DNA of 64,000 nt from Sphingobacterium hungaricum (GTDB lineage: Bacteria > Bacteroidota > Bacteroidia > Sphingobacteriales > Sphingobacteriaceae), in contig NZ_MU158698.1 in NCBI RefSeq assembly GCF_015210005.1, forward strand, positions 1,909,479 to 1,973,478, given 5' to 3'. Each line of letters opens with the position of its first letter. The first letter of the stretch is position 1. A program made the translations under genes and the position numbers. This document shows, one piece after another, positions 8,924 through 18,194 of the stretch. The notes beneath the pieces are model-generated. The model ran no database searches. It was not told the DNA's origin and was given only the letters and a program-made list of their open reading frames with translations.

Positions 8924-10498
8924 ATGATAGAGGTAAGACCAGATGAAGTTTCGGCAATTTTAAGAGAACAATTGTCAGGCTTTAAATCAGAAGCCGAACT
9001 AGAAGAAGTAGGTACTGTACTCCAAGTGGGTGACGGTATTGCTCGTATTTACGGCTTAACGAAAGTACAGTCCGGTGAGTTGGTTGAGTTTGAAAGCGGA
9101 TTGCAAGGTATCGTATTGAACTTAGAAGAGGACAATGTGGGTGTGGTACTTTTAGGATCTTCTGACGAAATTAAAGAAGGTGACACAATCAAACGCACAA
9201 ACAGAATTGCTTCTATTAAAGTAGGAGAAGGTATGTTGGGTCGTGTGGTTAACACATTAGGCCAACCAATCGATGGTAAAGGACCAATTGTTGGTGAGAC
9301 GTACGAAATGCCTATTGAGCGTAAAGCGCCAGGAGTTATTTTCCGTCAGCCCGTAACTGAGCCTTTGCAAACAGGTATAAAAGCAATTGATGCGATGATT
9401 CCAGTAGGTCGTGGACAACGTGAGTTGGTAATCGGTGACCGTCAGACAGGTAAAACTGCGGTTTGTATCGATACGATTTTAAATCAAAAAGAATTTTATG
9501 ATGCAGGCGAGCCTGTATTCTGTATTTATGTTGCGGTAGGTCAAAAGAACTCTACAGTAGCGAATATCGTTAAAACATTAGAAGATCGCGGTGCAATGGC
9601 TTATACTGTTGTTGTTGCGGCTTCTGCAGCTGATCCAGCGCCAATGCAGTTTTATGCACCAATGGCAGGAGCAGCAATCGGCGAGTTTTTCCGTGACACA
9701 GGTCGTCCGGCATTGATCGTTTATGATGATTTATCAAAACAAGCTGTAGCTTACCGTGAGGTGTCGTTATTATTACGTCGTCCTCCTGGTCGTGAGGCTT
9801 ACCCTGGAGACGTTTTCTACTTGCACAGCCGTTTGTTAGAAAGAGCTGCGAAAATCAATTCATCTGATAAAATTGCGCAAGGAATGAATGATTTACCAGA
9901 ATCAATCAAGCATTTGGTAAAAGGTGGCGGTTCGTTAACGGCATTGCCGATTATTGAAACTCAAGCTGGTGACGTTTCTGCTTATATTCCAACAAACGTA
10001 ATTTCGATTACGGATGGTCAGATTTTTTTGGAGTCTAACTTATTCAACGCAGGTATCCGTCCAGCGATCAACGTTGGTATTTCGGTATCGCGTGTAGGAG
10101 GTAATGCACAGATCAAGTCGATGAAGAAAGTTGCTGGTACATTGAAATTGGATCAAGCTCAGTTCCGCGAGTTAGAGGCTTTCTCTAAATTCGGTTCTGA
10201 CTTAGATGCAGCTACGAAAGCAGTTTTGGATAAAGGTATCCGTAACGTGGAAATCTTGAAACAAGGACAATATTCTCCAGTTTCTGTTGAAAAACAAGTT
10301 GCGATCATTTATGCAGGTACAAAAGGTTTGTTCCGTACAGTTCCTGTAAATAAAGTTCAAGCATTCGAAGACGAATATTTAACACAATTGGAGCAACGTC
10401 ATCCGGAAGTTTTAGCAGCGCTTAAAGCTGGTAAATTCACTGATGAATTGACAGGCGTGTTAGAAACTGTAGCTAAAGAATTAGTAGGAAAATATTAG
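8924..10498 (+). CDS. atpA: ATP synthase F1 subunit alpha
   Basis: The regulatory nucleotide-binding subunit of the F1 head. The 524-residue length is normal. Visible features are the N-terminal beta-barrel (about 25-95), the P-loop GDRQTGKT (171-178), the [30 protein letters not shown] region in the middle (given by position, about 265-295), and the SISDGQI-like [11 protein letters not shown] stretch. The usual partner genes atpD (beta) and atpC (epsilon) are not in this window. In Bacteroidota they are often a separate pair, so this is expected. A 208-base repeat-filled gap separates it from atpG. Confidence 0.97.
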   Translation: MIEVRPDEVSAILREQLSGFKSEAELEEVGTVLQVGDGIARIYGLTKVQSGELVEFESGLQGIVLNLEEDNVGVVLLGSSDEIKEGDTIKRTNRIASIKVGEGMLGRVVNTLGQPIDGKGPIVGETYEMPIERKAPGVIFRQPVTEPLQTGIKAIDAMIPVGRGQRELVIGDRQTGKTAVCIDTILNQKEFYDAGEPVFCIYVAVGQKNSTVANIVKTLEDRGAMAYTVVVAASAADPAPMQFYAPMAGAAIGEFFRDTGRPALIVYDDLSKQAVAYREVSLLLRRPPGREAYPGDVFYLHSRLLERAAKINSSDKIAQGMNDLPESIKHLVKGGGSLTALPIIETQAGDVSAYIPTNVISITDGQIFLESNLFNAGIRPAINVGISVSRVGGNAQIKSMKKVAGTLKLDQAQFRELEAFSKFGSDLDAATKAVLDKGIRNVEILKQGQYSPVSVEKQVAIIYAGTKGLFRTVPVNKVQAFEDEYLTQLEQRHPEVLAALKAGKFTDELTGVLETVAKELVGKY

Positions 10499-10502
10499 AT
10501 TA

Positions 10503-10698
10503 GATTTGAGAGCATAGATATGAGACTATAGATATGAGAGCATAGATTCGAGATTAAGCGTAATGAAATCTCAAATCTTCAGTCTCATATCTCCAATCTC
10601 ATGTCTCATATCTCATATCTTAAAACAGATTCAGAGAATAGATTATAAGATTGAATGACGTCAAGGTCTCAAATCTGACATCTCAAATCTCACATCTA
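10503..10698 (+). repeat. heptamer-rich inverted repeat between atpA and atpG
   Basis: The gap is filled by near-repeats of 'agatatgaga/gcatagat' on one strand (10503-10555) and by the reverse sense 'tctcatatct/caaatctc' further on (10566-10620, and again 10665-10698, ending 8 bases before the atpG ATG). The two blocks can pair as a long imperfect hairpin with a short loop near 10556-10565. Coding potential is nil. It lies inside the operon and so would be transcribed with it. It could adjust the atpA:atpG ratio, act as a processing site, or simply be a simple-sequence repeat family spread in the genome. Confidence 0.7.
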
Positions 10699-10706
10699 AC
10701 AAAAAC

Positions 10707-11591
10707 ATGGCAAATTTAAAAGAAGTAAGAAATAGAATAGTATCTGTAAGCTCTACGCAACAGATTACAAAAGCCATGAAAATGGTTTCTGCAGCAAAAT
10801 TGAAGCGTGCTACAAATGCTATTGTACAATTACGTCCATATGCGAATAAATTAAGGGACATCCTAGCGCAGGTTTCTGCATCTGTTGAAGGAAGTGAATC
10901 GCCTTTTACAGAAGATCGTATCCCTACGAAAGTGTTGATTATTGTTGTCTCTTCAAATAGAGGATTGGCGGGCGCATTTAATGCTAATGCAATCAAAGCG
11001 ACAAATAATTTAATTGCCAACAAATATGCTGATCAATTTGCACGTGGTGACGTTAGTTTGATCGCTATCGGTAAAAAAGGACAAGATTTCTTTGAACGCC
11101 GCAATTTCAATGTTATTGGAAATAATACCGAATTATTTGCTAACCTTAATTTTGAGAATGTTTCTAAAATTACAGAATATGTAATGGAGGAGTTTAAAGA
11201 AGGAAACATTGATCGTGTGGAAGTTGTTTACAACCAATTCAGAAATGCAGCGATTCAGATCTTAACCACAGAGCAGATTCTTCCATTATTACCAGAAGAG
11301 AAGCCTGAAGATGCAAAAGTTTCTGAAACTGACTACATCATCGAGCCTTCGAAAGAAAAGATCATTGAAGAATTGATTCCTAAAGCAATCAAAACGCAGT
11401 TATACAAAGCAGTTTTGGACTCACATGCTTCTGAGCATGGTGCTCGGATGACGGCGATGGATAAAGCAACTGAAAATGCTGGTGATTTATTGAAAGCATT
11501 GAAATTGTCTTACAACCAAGCGCGTCAAGCAGCGATTACAACCGAATTAACGGAAATCGTTTCGGGTGCAGCAGCGTTGTCCAACGGATAA
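10707..11591 (+). CDS. atpG: ATP synthase F1 subunit gamma
   Basis: The central rotor shaft. The 294 residues have the conserved N-terminal helix (MANLKEVRNRIVSVSSTQQITKAMKMVSAAKL region, 1-32) and the C-terminal helix with SEHGARMTAMDKATENA and NQARQAAITTELTEIVSGAAAL, which together form the coiled-coil axle. The central Rossmann-like domain is present. Last gene of the operon, followed by a strong terminator. Confidence 0.96.
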   Translation: MANLKEVRNRIVSVSSTQQITKAMKMVSAAKLKRATNAIVQLRPYANKLRDILAQVSASVEGSESPFTEDRIPTKVLIIVVSSNRGLAGAFNANAIKATNNLIANKYADQFARGDVSLIAIGKKGQDFFERRNFNVIGNNTELFANLNFENVSKITEYVMEEFKEGNIDRVEVVYNQFRNAAIQILTTEQILPLLPEEKPEDAKVSETDYIIEPSKEKIIEELIPKAIKTQLYKAVLDSHASEHGARMTAMDKATENAGDLLKALKLSYNQARQAAITTELTEIVSGAAALSNG

Positions 11592-11611
11592 TTAAGAACA
11601 TTAAGATAGTG

Positions 11612-11639
11612 AGGAGGCTTTTAAAGCCTCCTTTTTTTT
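11612..11639 (+). terminator. terminator of the ATP synthase operon
   Basis: AGGAGGCTT and AAGCCTCCT arms around a TTA loop are followed by eight T residues. The stem begins about 20 bases after the atpG stop. A classic intrinsic terminator. Confidence 0.92.
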
Positions 11640-11744
11640 GTTCAAAATATTAATTTTTGACATTTTTTTAACGGAAGCAACATTGTGGCATATTAAAAAT
11701 CTAGTTAATTTTAAATCAAGTTTTAATATTTTATCACATATCGT

Positions 11745-12422
11745 ATGGCAAAGAAATTATTCGTTTCGAATTCGGAAGAATCTTCGCGTATGTTTAAAAA
11801 TGATTTTCTAGAATCATTGACAAAAATTCATTATGCAGTTCCATTGGTGTTCTGGATTCCTGTAATCATCTATTTTATTTGGAAAGCGTTAGTACCTGGC
11901 GAACTTTCTGGAGGCAAAGTATTTCTTTATTTTGTGTATGGTTTGGCATTCTGGACCTTGGCAGAATATGTATTGCATCGCTGGGTATTTCATTTTGAGC
12001 CGAAGTCAAAGTTTGGACAGCGTGTGCATTTTATCTTTCATGGAGTGCATCACGATTTTCCCAAAGACCGTTTGCGTTTAGTTATGCCTTTGTCGGCAAG
12101 CATTCCAATGGCGGCGATTATTTATTTTATCTTCTATTTGTTTTTTCAAGAGTATACGCTTGCTGCATTTTTTGCGGGATTTTTAGGAGGCTATCTGATT
12201 TATGATGAGTCGCATTACGCCATGCATCATGCAAATTTTAAATCCGGACTGTTCAAAAAAATAAAAGATCACCACATGTTGCATCATTATCAAGATCCAG
12301 AACATGGTTTTGGAGTCAGTTCTTACCTCTGGGATGTTATTTTCAATTCTGGTTTTGCGAAGAATAAGACAAGAAAGGACTCAAATAAGCTGAAGAATGT
12401 AGAAAATGGAGAAACGAATTAG
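11745..12422 (+). CDS. fatty acid hydroxylase family membrane protein (sphingolipid 2-hydroxylase-like)
   Basis: A 225-residue member of the sterol desaturase/fatty acid hydroxylase superfamily, which uses a di-iron centre held by histidine clusters. The clusters are visible in order: HRWVFH, HGVHHDFP, HYAMHH and HHMLHHY. About four membrane helices surround them (near 38-55, 68-90, 122-150). The arrangement resembles fatty acid 2-hydroxylases (Scs7/FA2H type), which act on the acyl chain of ceramides. Because Sphingobacteriaceae make sphingolipids, hydroxylation of a sphingolipid acyl chain is the inferred role, unproven here. It is a single gene; its own terminator overlaps the stop codon. 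A TAATTTTA sequence upstream is a weak -7 candidate. Confidence 0.8.
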   Translation: MAKKLFVSNSEESSRMFKNDFLESLTKIHYAVPLVFWIPVIIYFIWKALVPGELSGGKVFLYFVYGLAFWTLAEYVLHRWVFHFEPKSKFGQRVHFIFHGVHHDFPKDRLRLVMPLSASIPMAAIIYFIFYLFFQEYTLAAFFAGFLGGYLIYDESHYAMHHANFKSGLFKKIKDHHMLHHYQDPEHGFGVSSYLWDVIFNSGFAKNKTRKDSNKLKNVENGETN

Positions 12423-12434
12423 TCTCTCCATTTT
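12403..12434 (+). terminator. terminator overlapping the hydroxylase stop codon
   Basis: A perfect 10-bp inverted repeat AAAATGGAGA / TCTCCATTTT (12403-12412, 12425-12434) followed by T residues. The loop contains the stop codon at 12420-12422, so the left arm is coding sequence. Confidence 0.8.
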
Positions 12435-12651
12435 TTATTGCAATAACTTCGACGCAAAGCTGTACCGAATGTCGTCGGAAACAAGTTGCCTTCTTTAATT
12501 TTCCCACGCTTTGTATAATGCAATCTAGACTGAAGCTGGTTGGTGACTTATTCGAAAAAGCGCGATCAATATCGCCTTACTAAGCTCGATTTAAATATAG
12601 TCAAACAGACACCAAATTTTTTTTGCCTATTATTTTCAGTAAATTTACTGC

Positions 12652-12879
12652 ATGAGCAACAATGATATCATGAAAAAACTCCGTGTCGCTATGAAATTTA
12701 CTGACGAAGATATCGTTGGTGTGTTGGCGTTAGTGGATTTTAAAGTTTCGAAAACAGAACTTAGTGCGATATTTCGGAAAGAAGATCATCCTAATTTTAA
12801 ACCATGTGGTGACCAATTGCTCCGCAATTTTCTTAATGGATTGATTATTTACAAGCGAGGACCAAGAAATAATAAATAA
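12652..12879 (+). CDS. single-repeat DUF1456 protein (YehS half)
   Basis: A 75-residue soluble protein. E. coli YehS and most relatives have two DUF1456 repeats (about 150 residues). This one has a single repeat and by eye matches the second repeat of YehS (NNDIMKKLRVAM, KTELSAIFRKEDHPNFKPCGDQLLRNFLNGL). There is no remnant of a first repeat upstream, since bases 12435-12651 are non-coding. The function of the family is unknown. The start ATG lies 4 bases after a TAAATTTA sequence that resembles the -7 box, another candidate for a leaderless message. Confidence 0.75.
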   Translation: MSNNDIMKKLRVAMKFTDEDIVGVLALVDFKVSKTELSAIFRKEDHPNFKPCGDQLLRNFLNGLIIYKRGPRNNK

Positions 12880-12941
12880 GGAGTACTATCTAATTATTTA
12901 CATTATTGATTTAACGGGCTATCATTCGTTTCAATGATTTG

Positions 12942-13087
12942 AATTCTTGCCGTTTGATATCTTTCAAAGGGGGGGATGTCAACGTTTGAAAGATTGAGAA
13001 TTGTAGCCCAAATAGCTAGACTGTAGCGGATTACAAATCCGCTTTTATCATTAATTCAGGATACCCCTTCGGAACATCCTGAATAGC
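12942..13087. repeat. intergenic repeat, copy 1, with two hairpins
   Basis: First of two tandem copies (period about 147-149 bases) filling the 397-base gap between the DUF1456 gene and fabH. It holds two perfect hairpins: AGCGGATT-aca-AATCCGCT (13025-13043) and ATTCAGGAT-N13-ATCCTGAAT (13054-13084). No coding potential. It looks like a REP/BIME-type element, of the sort moved by Y1 transposases in Bacteroidota; no transposase is present in the window. Confidence 0.75.
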
Positions 13088-13090
13088 ATA

Positions 13091-13234
13091 AATTCTTGTT
13101 GCTAGATATCTTCCGAAATAAGATGTCAACGTTTGAATGATTGAGAATTGTATCCCCAATGGCTAGACTATAGCGGATTACAAATCCGCTTTTATCATTA
13201 ATTCAGGATGCCCTTTCGGAACATCCTGAATAGC
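13091..13234. repeat. intergenic repeat, copy 2, with two hairpins
   Basis: Second copy, about 90 percent identical by eye to copy 1 over its last 113 bases (13122-13234). Both hairpins are perfectly kept: 13172-13190 and 13201-13231. Differences between copies lie outside the stems or in the loops, which suggests selection on the hairpins or recent duplication. It ends about 40 bases before the fabH stop, so it may also serve as a transcription end for fabH. Confidence 0.75.
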
Positions 13235-13276
13235 GTAGTACCTTATTCCTTACTCTTTATTCCTTAATCCCTACCG

Positions 13277-14323
13277 CTACCATCGAATCAATGCCGATCC
13301 CCAAGTAAATCCCGCACCAAATGCAGCCAGACAGACTAAGTCGCCGTCTTTGATTTTGCCTTGTTCCCAAGCTTCGCATAAAGCAATCGGAACAGAAGCA
13401 GCCGTCGTATTTCCGTATTTTTGAATGTTATTAAATACCTTGTCATCCGACAGGCCCAATGTTTTTTGGATAAACTGCGAGATTCGTAGGTTAGCCTGGT
13501 GTGGAATTAACATATCGATATCTTCGGTTTTTAAGTCATTTTTTGATAAAGCTTCACCGATCACTTCAGGAAATTTGACAACCGCTTTTTTAAATACAGC
13601 TTGTCCATCCATTACTGGAAATGCAGTTCCGTCTTCTAGCATTTCGGGAGTCATTAACATGCCACCTAACTCCTGATTAGGCCATGTCGGTGGATTTTCG
13701 GTCCATATTCCTCCAGACGCTCCGGGATAATACATCGCTAATTTTTCTGCATCAGCACCATCTGAATGCAAATGTGTGCTTAAGATGCCTTTTCCAGCTT
13801 CAGTGGTTGGCTGTAAGACAATAGCTCCAGCGCCATCACCGAAAATGACCGACACTGCTCTTCCACGTGTAGAAAAATCCAGCGCAAAAGAGTGTTTTTC
13901 CGAACCTACAACCAAAATATTCTTATACATGCCTGTTTTGATAAACTGATCGGCAACCGATAATGCGTAAACAAATCCAGAACATTGATTTCGGATATCC
14001 AACGCACCGATCTCCTTCATACCCATCTCTCTTTGTAACAATACGCCACAGCCCGGAAAATAATAATCTGGGGACAAAGTCGCGAACACAACAAAGTCTA
14101 TTTCTTCAGCAGTAGTATTTGCACGCTCAATAGCAATTTTGGCAGCCTCTACGGCCATGGTGGTCGTAGTTTCGCCTATACGGTCGGCATAACGTCTTTC
14201 TTTAATTCCGGTACGCTCTTGAATCCATTCGTCACTTGTTTCCATAAAACGGGTTAAGTCATTGTTCGTGTAGACATTTTTTGGAACATAATATCCTAAA
14301 CCCGCAATTTTAGATTGAAACAT
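13277..14323 (-). CDS. fabH: beta-ketoacyl-ACP synthase III
   Basis: Starts fatty acid synthesis by condensing an acyl-CoA primer with malonyl-ACP; branched primers are likely in this phylum. The 348-residue thiolase-fold protein has the full catalytic triad: C114 (RNQCSGFVYA), H275 (MLIPHQANLR) and N305 (YGNTTAAS). The length is normal. It is a single gene, not in the usual plsX/fabH cluster, so it may be a second KAS III paralogue in the genome. Divergent from clpS with a 78-base shared promoter region. No clear -7 box on its own strand was found. Confidence 0.9.
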   Translation of the reverse strand: MFQSKIAGLGYYVPKNVYTNNDLTRFMETSDEWIQERTGIKERRYADRIGETTTTMAVEAAKIAIERANTTAEEIDFVVFATLSPDYYFPGCGVLLQREMGMKEIGALDIRNQCSGFVYALSVADQFIKTGMYKNILVVGSEKHSFALDFSTRGRAVSVIFGDGAGAIVLQPTTEAGKGILSTHLHSDGADAEKLAMYYPGASGGIWTENPPTWPNQELGGMLMTPEMLEDGTAFPVMDGQAVFKKAVVKFPEVIGEALSKNDLKTEDIDMLIPHQANLRISQFIQKTLGLSDDKVFNNIQKYGNTTAASVPIALCEAWEQGKIKDGDLVCLAAFGAGFTWGSALIRW

Positions 14324-14389
14324 AATTTTTAGTTTTGATTAAAAAATATTGTATTTAAAGCAATATTACGCTTTTTTTGAAAAATAAAC

Positions 14390-14397
14390 TATTTTTG
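14390..14397 (+). promoter_or_regulatory. -7 promoter element of clpS (leaderless)
   Basis: TATTTTTG fits TAnnTTTG and lies only 4 bases from the clpS ATG at 14402, so transcription should begin at or next to the start codon. Confidence 0.55.
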
Positions 14398-14401
14398 TCT
14401 A

Positions 14402-14683
14402 ATGAGTGTAGAGACGGAACAAGAAACCTTCACGTTAGAGGAAATATTGGCTTCAGTAAAAGAATCCAACAGGTTGATTTTGTGGAATGATGACATCAAT
14501 ACGTTTGACCATGTGATTTATTGCATGATGCATTATTTGCAATATTCTGAATCCGAAGCAGAACGCATCGCCTGGCGTGTTCACAACGAAGGGAAATGTG
14601 CGATTTTAGAAGGCTCTTACACCGAAATGGAAATCTATCGAAAAATCTTAAAAACCGAAGGCCTAACAGTTTCTGTCGAATAA
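14402..14683 (+). CDS. clpS: ATP-dependent Clp protease adaptor ClpS
   Basis: Delivers N-end-rule substrates to the ClpAP or ClpCP protease. The 93-residue protein has a short acidic N-terminal tail and the ClpS core: LILWNDDINTFDHVIYCM (about 25-42, with the conserved NDD and substrate pocket), the HNEGKCAILEG segment and MEIYRKILKTEGL at the end. The canonical pocket residues N-D-D, M and H are present. It is divergent from fabH. It has a promoter but no room for a Shine-Dalgarno leader. Confidence 0.92.
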   Translation: MSVETEQETFTLEEILASVKESNRLILWNDDINTFDHVIYCMMHYLQYSESEAERIAWRVHNEGKCAILEGSYTEMEIYRKILKTEGLTVSVE

Positions 14684-14763
14684 TTTAAGGTAATAATGCA
14701 GTTACGATACATCATATAAGCTTTAATTTATTCACTTTTGCATGTAATCATTTATATTTTCAC

Positions 14764-17253
14764 ATGCTAAACAGAAATTTTCTTAGCTTATTCCTATTCC
14801 TTCTTCCATTTTTTGCATTAGCTCAAAAGGCTCAAATCCGTGGGTTGGTCGTTGTTGATTCATCCAAACAACCTATTGCGGGGGCTACCGTGGCGTTGTT
14901 GACGCAAAACACGCAAGCGTACATTCGTGGACAACAAACAAATGAGAAAGGCGAGTTCGTATTTGACGAAGTAGACGCTTCGACTTATACCTTGAGAATT
15001 TCCTATACTGGATTAGAAAATTACCTGAAAGAAAATCTAGTGATTACTGCGGGAAATAATGTCAACTTGGGAACTCTGGAATTAACAGAAGCCAGTCAGA
15101 CGATTTCTGAAGTTGTAGTTGAAGGGAGAATGCCTGATATGCAACTGGATATTGATAAGAAAGTTTTTGATGTAAGCCAAAGTTTGGTCAGCGTTGGAGG
15201 AACAGCTTCCGATGTTTTGGCGAATGTGCCTACGATCCAAGTGGATTCTGATGGTTCTGTATCCTTGAGAGGTTCGAGCAATGTGCGTATTTTGATTGAT
15301 GGAAAAGAATCAGCAATGGCTGGATCGGACATCAATAGTTTTCTGCAATCCATGCCTGCCAATTCAATTTCTAAAGTAGAGGTAATCACAAATCCTTCTT
15401 CAAAATACGATGCTGAAGGACAATCCGGAATTATTAATATTGTACTTAAGAAAGATGCAAGAATCGGACTAAATGGTTCTGTGACTGCTTCTGCAGCGAC
15501 TTACAATAACTACATGGCCGGCGTAAATCTAAACTACCGCGACAATAAATTCAATTATTTCGGAGGATATAATTTTAACCGTAGAAATAATGTCGGCAGC
15601 AGCCGAAATGATAATGTTGTCCTAATCGATGGACAAATTTCTGACGATAGTCAGCGTACAATAAGCAATTCGGAGAATACACGATTAAACCATAGCCATA
15701 CGTTTAGATTTGGTGCAGATTTTTATGCAACTGAAAAAACGACCTTGAGTTTAGGGTCAAATATTAGTATCCGTAAAAACGATCGCCTTTCCGATATAGA
15801 TTTTGACTATTTCAATATTCCTGAATTCGGAAGCAATTCATCGAGAACTTCTCAGCAATATGAAGACGATTTAGGATATGACATTACTTTTGATTTTAAA
15901 AGAGAATTAAAAAAAGAAGGTGAGGAATTAACAGCAAACGTAACTTTTGGGTCGGATACTGAAGATGGAACCAATGAGTTCTCACAAACTTACGCGAGCA
16001 CCCGCAAAGATTTAAACCGAAACAATACCACCACAGAAAATGGTAAAAATTGGAATCTGCAATTGGATTATGTGTTGCCATTAGGAGAGAATCACAAGTT
16101 CGAAACTGGTTATCGCTCCATTATCCGCAATACCGAAGATACTCAGTTTTCTTTACTTCAAGATACCATCACAGGAGTTTTCAATCCTGATTACCGCGTG
16201 AGCAATGATTTTGATTTAAAAAGCAGCGTACATGCGGTGTATGCGAATTACCAAAGACAATTAAGCGATCGAATCGGTATGCAAATTGGATTGAGGGCTG
16301 AACAGGCTTACTTAAATTCTATCTACTATAGCAAGAATCCAGACGCAGCACCTGGAACAGCAGAAATTAGAGCAGAACAAGACTATTTCCGAATTTATCC
16401 AACTGCATTTTTGACCTACAGAGTTGGCGAAAAAACGGATAAAATTCAATTGAGTTATTCCCGCCGTGTGCAAAGACCGAGAGGATGGCAGGTTAATCCA
16501 TTTTTAGATTTATCCGACGAAACGAATTACCGTCAAGGTAATCCAAATTTATTGCCTGAAGATATTCATTCCTTTGAGTTGAGTTTTGCTAAATTCTACG
16601 AGAAATGGAATTTCATTAGCTCTGCTTACTACCGCAAGGTTTTTGATATGGTTCAGCCTTTTCAATACGATATTGATTTAATTGAAGACATCATCGGAAC
16701 ACCAGTAGGAAACGAAACCTATATGAAATGGGAGAATGTAGGAAAGCAAGATGCGATGGGTTTTGAGTTAATCTCTAAAGTGAATTTATTTAAGTGGTGG
16801 GATGTTACTGCCAATGCAAATTTATTTTACAACAACACGCAACCATACGATCAGTTTCCTACGAACAGTGCGGAAAACTTTAGCTGGAACGGTAACTTAA
16901 GTACCAATATCAAATTTACAAAAACTACTTCTGCTCAAGTTAGAGGAGATTACCGCGCACCGCAAAATTCATTGCAAGGCAAAATGTATGCAATGAGCGG
17001 CTTGGATATCGCATTGCGCCAAGATGTATTGAAAGGTAAAGGAAGCATTATGTTTAATGTACGCGATGTATTCAATACACGTATGTTCAAATTTGAGAGC
17101 AATCTGCCAACTCGCTATACAATTTCTGAAAACCGCTGGATGCCTCGCATGTTCACGCTTTCATTTTCTTACCGATTTGGTATTCAAGATTTATCAAAAA
17201 ATCGCAAAGAGAATAATGCGATGCCTGAAGATATGGGCGGCGAGCAATTCTAA
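14764..17253 (+). CDS. TonB-dependent-type outer membrane beta-barrel receptor
   Basis: An 829-residue outer membrane protein. The signal peptide is about 1-20 (hydrophobic stretch ending ALAQ). It is followed by a carboxypeptidase D regulatory-like domain (about 22-108, IRGLVVVDSSKQPIAGATV), a TonB plug-like region (about 115-235, VSVGGTASDVLANVP and LRGSSNVRILIDGK) and a beta-barrel of the outer membrane family OMP_b-brl_3 to the end. There is no SusD partner next to it, so it is not a SusC. Ligands in this family range from siderophores to peptides and sugars; none can be inferred. The next gene is a DUF1080 lipoprotein 99 bases on, possibly co-transcribed. Confidence 0.85.
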   Translation: MLNRNFLSLFLFLLPFFALAQKAQIRGLVVVDSSKQPIAGATVALLTQNTQAYIRGQQTNEKGEFVFDEVDASTYTLRISYTGLENYLKENLVITAGNNVNLGTLELTEASQTISEVVVEGRMPDMQLDIDKKVFDVSQSLVSVGGTASDVLANVPTIQVDSDGSVSLRGSSNVRILIDGKESAMAGSDINSFLQSMPANSISKVEVITNPSSKYDAEGQSGIINIVLKKDARIGLNGSVTASAATYNNYMAGVNLNYRDNKFNYFGGYNFNRRNNVGSSRNDNVVLIDGQISDDSQRTISNSENTRLNHSHTFRFGADFYATEKTTLSLGSNISIRKNDRLSDIDFDYFNIPEFGSNSSRTSQQYEDDLGYDITFDFKRELKKEGEELTANVTFGSDTEDGTNEFSQTYASTRKDLNRNNTTTENGKNWNLQLDYVLPLGENHKFETGYRSIIRNTEDTQFSLLQDTITGVFNPDYRVSNDFDLKSSVHAVYANYQRQLSDRIGMQIGLRAEQAYLNSIYYSKNPDAAPGTAEIRAEQDYFRIYPTAFLTYRVGEKTDKIQLSYSRRVQRPRGWQVNPFLDLSDETNYRQGNPNLLPEDIHSFELSFAKFYEKWNFISSAYYRKVFDMVQPFQYDIDLIEDIIGTPVGNETYMKWENVGKQDAMGFELISKVNLFKWWDVTANANLFYNNTQPYDQFPTNSAENFSWNGNLSTNIKFTKTTSAQVRGDYRAPQNSLQGKMYAMSGLDIALRQDVLKGKGSIMFNVRDVFNTRMFKFESNLPTRYTISENRWMPRMFTLSFSYRFGIQDLSKNRKENNAMPEDMGGEQF

Positions 17254-17352
17254 ATTGTCGCGGTTCGAATAAATGATTAATTTTTGATATTCAATTTTAA
17301 AATTGCTAATTTCACTAAATAGAAACTTAAACAACCTTAATAAACAGTTAAC

Positions 17353-18174
17353 ATGAAAAAACAATTTATAGGTGCTATAGTTGGATTTGCTGTGCTAAGC
17401 ACAGTAGCTTGCAGCACGCAATCACCTAAAAACGCTTCAGCAGATGCTTCTGTACCCGCTTATGAGCTTTTGGATTTACCGAAAGTTAATTTGAAATCTT
17501 TTAGAAAAAATGCTGTAGGAGCTTATGTCATTTTTGATGGAACTTCTTTAGAAGGATGGCGTGGATACAACAAAGATCATATTCCTAGCAAATGGGCGAT
17601 TGACAATGGTACATTGAAATTCTCTAAAAAACCTGCTGGCGTACAAAATGCAGAAGGTGGTGATTTGATTTTTGCTCACGATTTCAAAAATTTTGAGTTA
17701 GAATTCGAATGGAAGATTTCAGAAGTTGGAAATTCAGGTGTTTTCTTTTTAGCGAAAGAAGTGAAAGACCAGGCAATCTACGTTTCTAGTCCTGAGTATC
17801 AGTTGTTAGATAACGAAAGACATCCTGACGCAAAACAAGGTGTTGATGGAAACAGAAAATCTGGATCTTTATACGATATGATTCCTGCGAAGCCTCAAAA
17901 TGCATTTCCGGCAGGAGAGTGGAACCGTGCGAAAATTGTTGTAAACAAAGGAAAAGTTACACATTATCAAAATGATGAGAAAGTTGTTGAATACACGTTG
18001 TGGACTCCAGAATGGACTCAACTATTGGACGCAAGTAAATTTAGCAAAGAAAAATGGCCTTTAGCTTATGAGTTATTGAACAACGTAGGTGGTAAGTCTA
18101 AATCTGGTGTGATTGGTTTCCAAGATCACGGTGATGATATCTGGTTAAGAAACGTTACTGTAAAGGTATTGTAA
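17353..18174 (+). CDS. DUF1080 lipoprotein (3-keto-disaccharide hydrolase family)
   Basis: A 273-residue surface or periplasmic lipoprotein. The signal peptide ends in STVAC with the lipidated Cys at 20. The rest is one DUF1080 concanavalin-like domain: FDGTSLEGWRGYN (about 62-74), GDLIFAHDFKNFELEFEWKI, the SGVFFLA strand, and the LRNVTVKVL end. Members act on 3-keto glycosides or bind glycans. It converges on the SusD/SusC pair and may serve the same substrate. A strong terminator follows. Confidence 0.85.
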   Translation: MKKQFIGAIVGFAVLSTVACSTQSPKNASADASVPAYELLDLPKVNLKSFRKNAVGAYVIFDGTSLEGWRGYNKDHIPSKWAIDNGTLKFSKKPAGVQNAEGGDLIFAHDFKNFELEFEWKISEVGNSGVFFLAKEVKDQAIYVSSPEYQLLDNERHPDAKQGVDGNRKSGSLYDMIPAKPQNAFPAGEWNRAKIVVNKGKVTHYQNDEKVVEYTLWTPEWTQLLDASKFSKEKWPLAYELLNNVGGKSKSGVIGFQDHGDDIWLRNVTVKVL

Positions 18175-18194
18175 TTCTCAATTCCAGCAAAAGC

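Noticed and set aside
10499-10706. Small RNA gene or CRISPR-like array between atpA and atpG
   Set aside because: Units are too short and irregular, and no promoter or terminator for a separate RNA is visible.
12942-13234. CRISPR array
   Set aside because: Only two long copies with no spacers, and internal hairpins; it is a tandem intergenic repeat.
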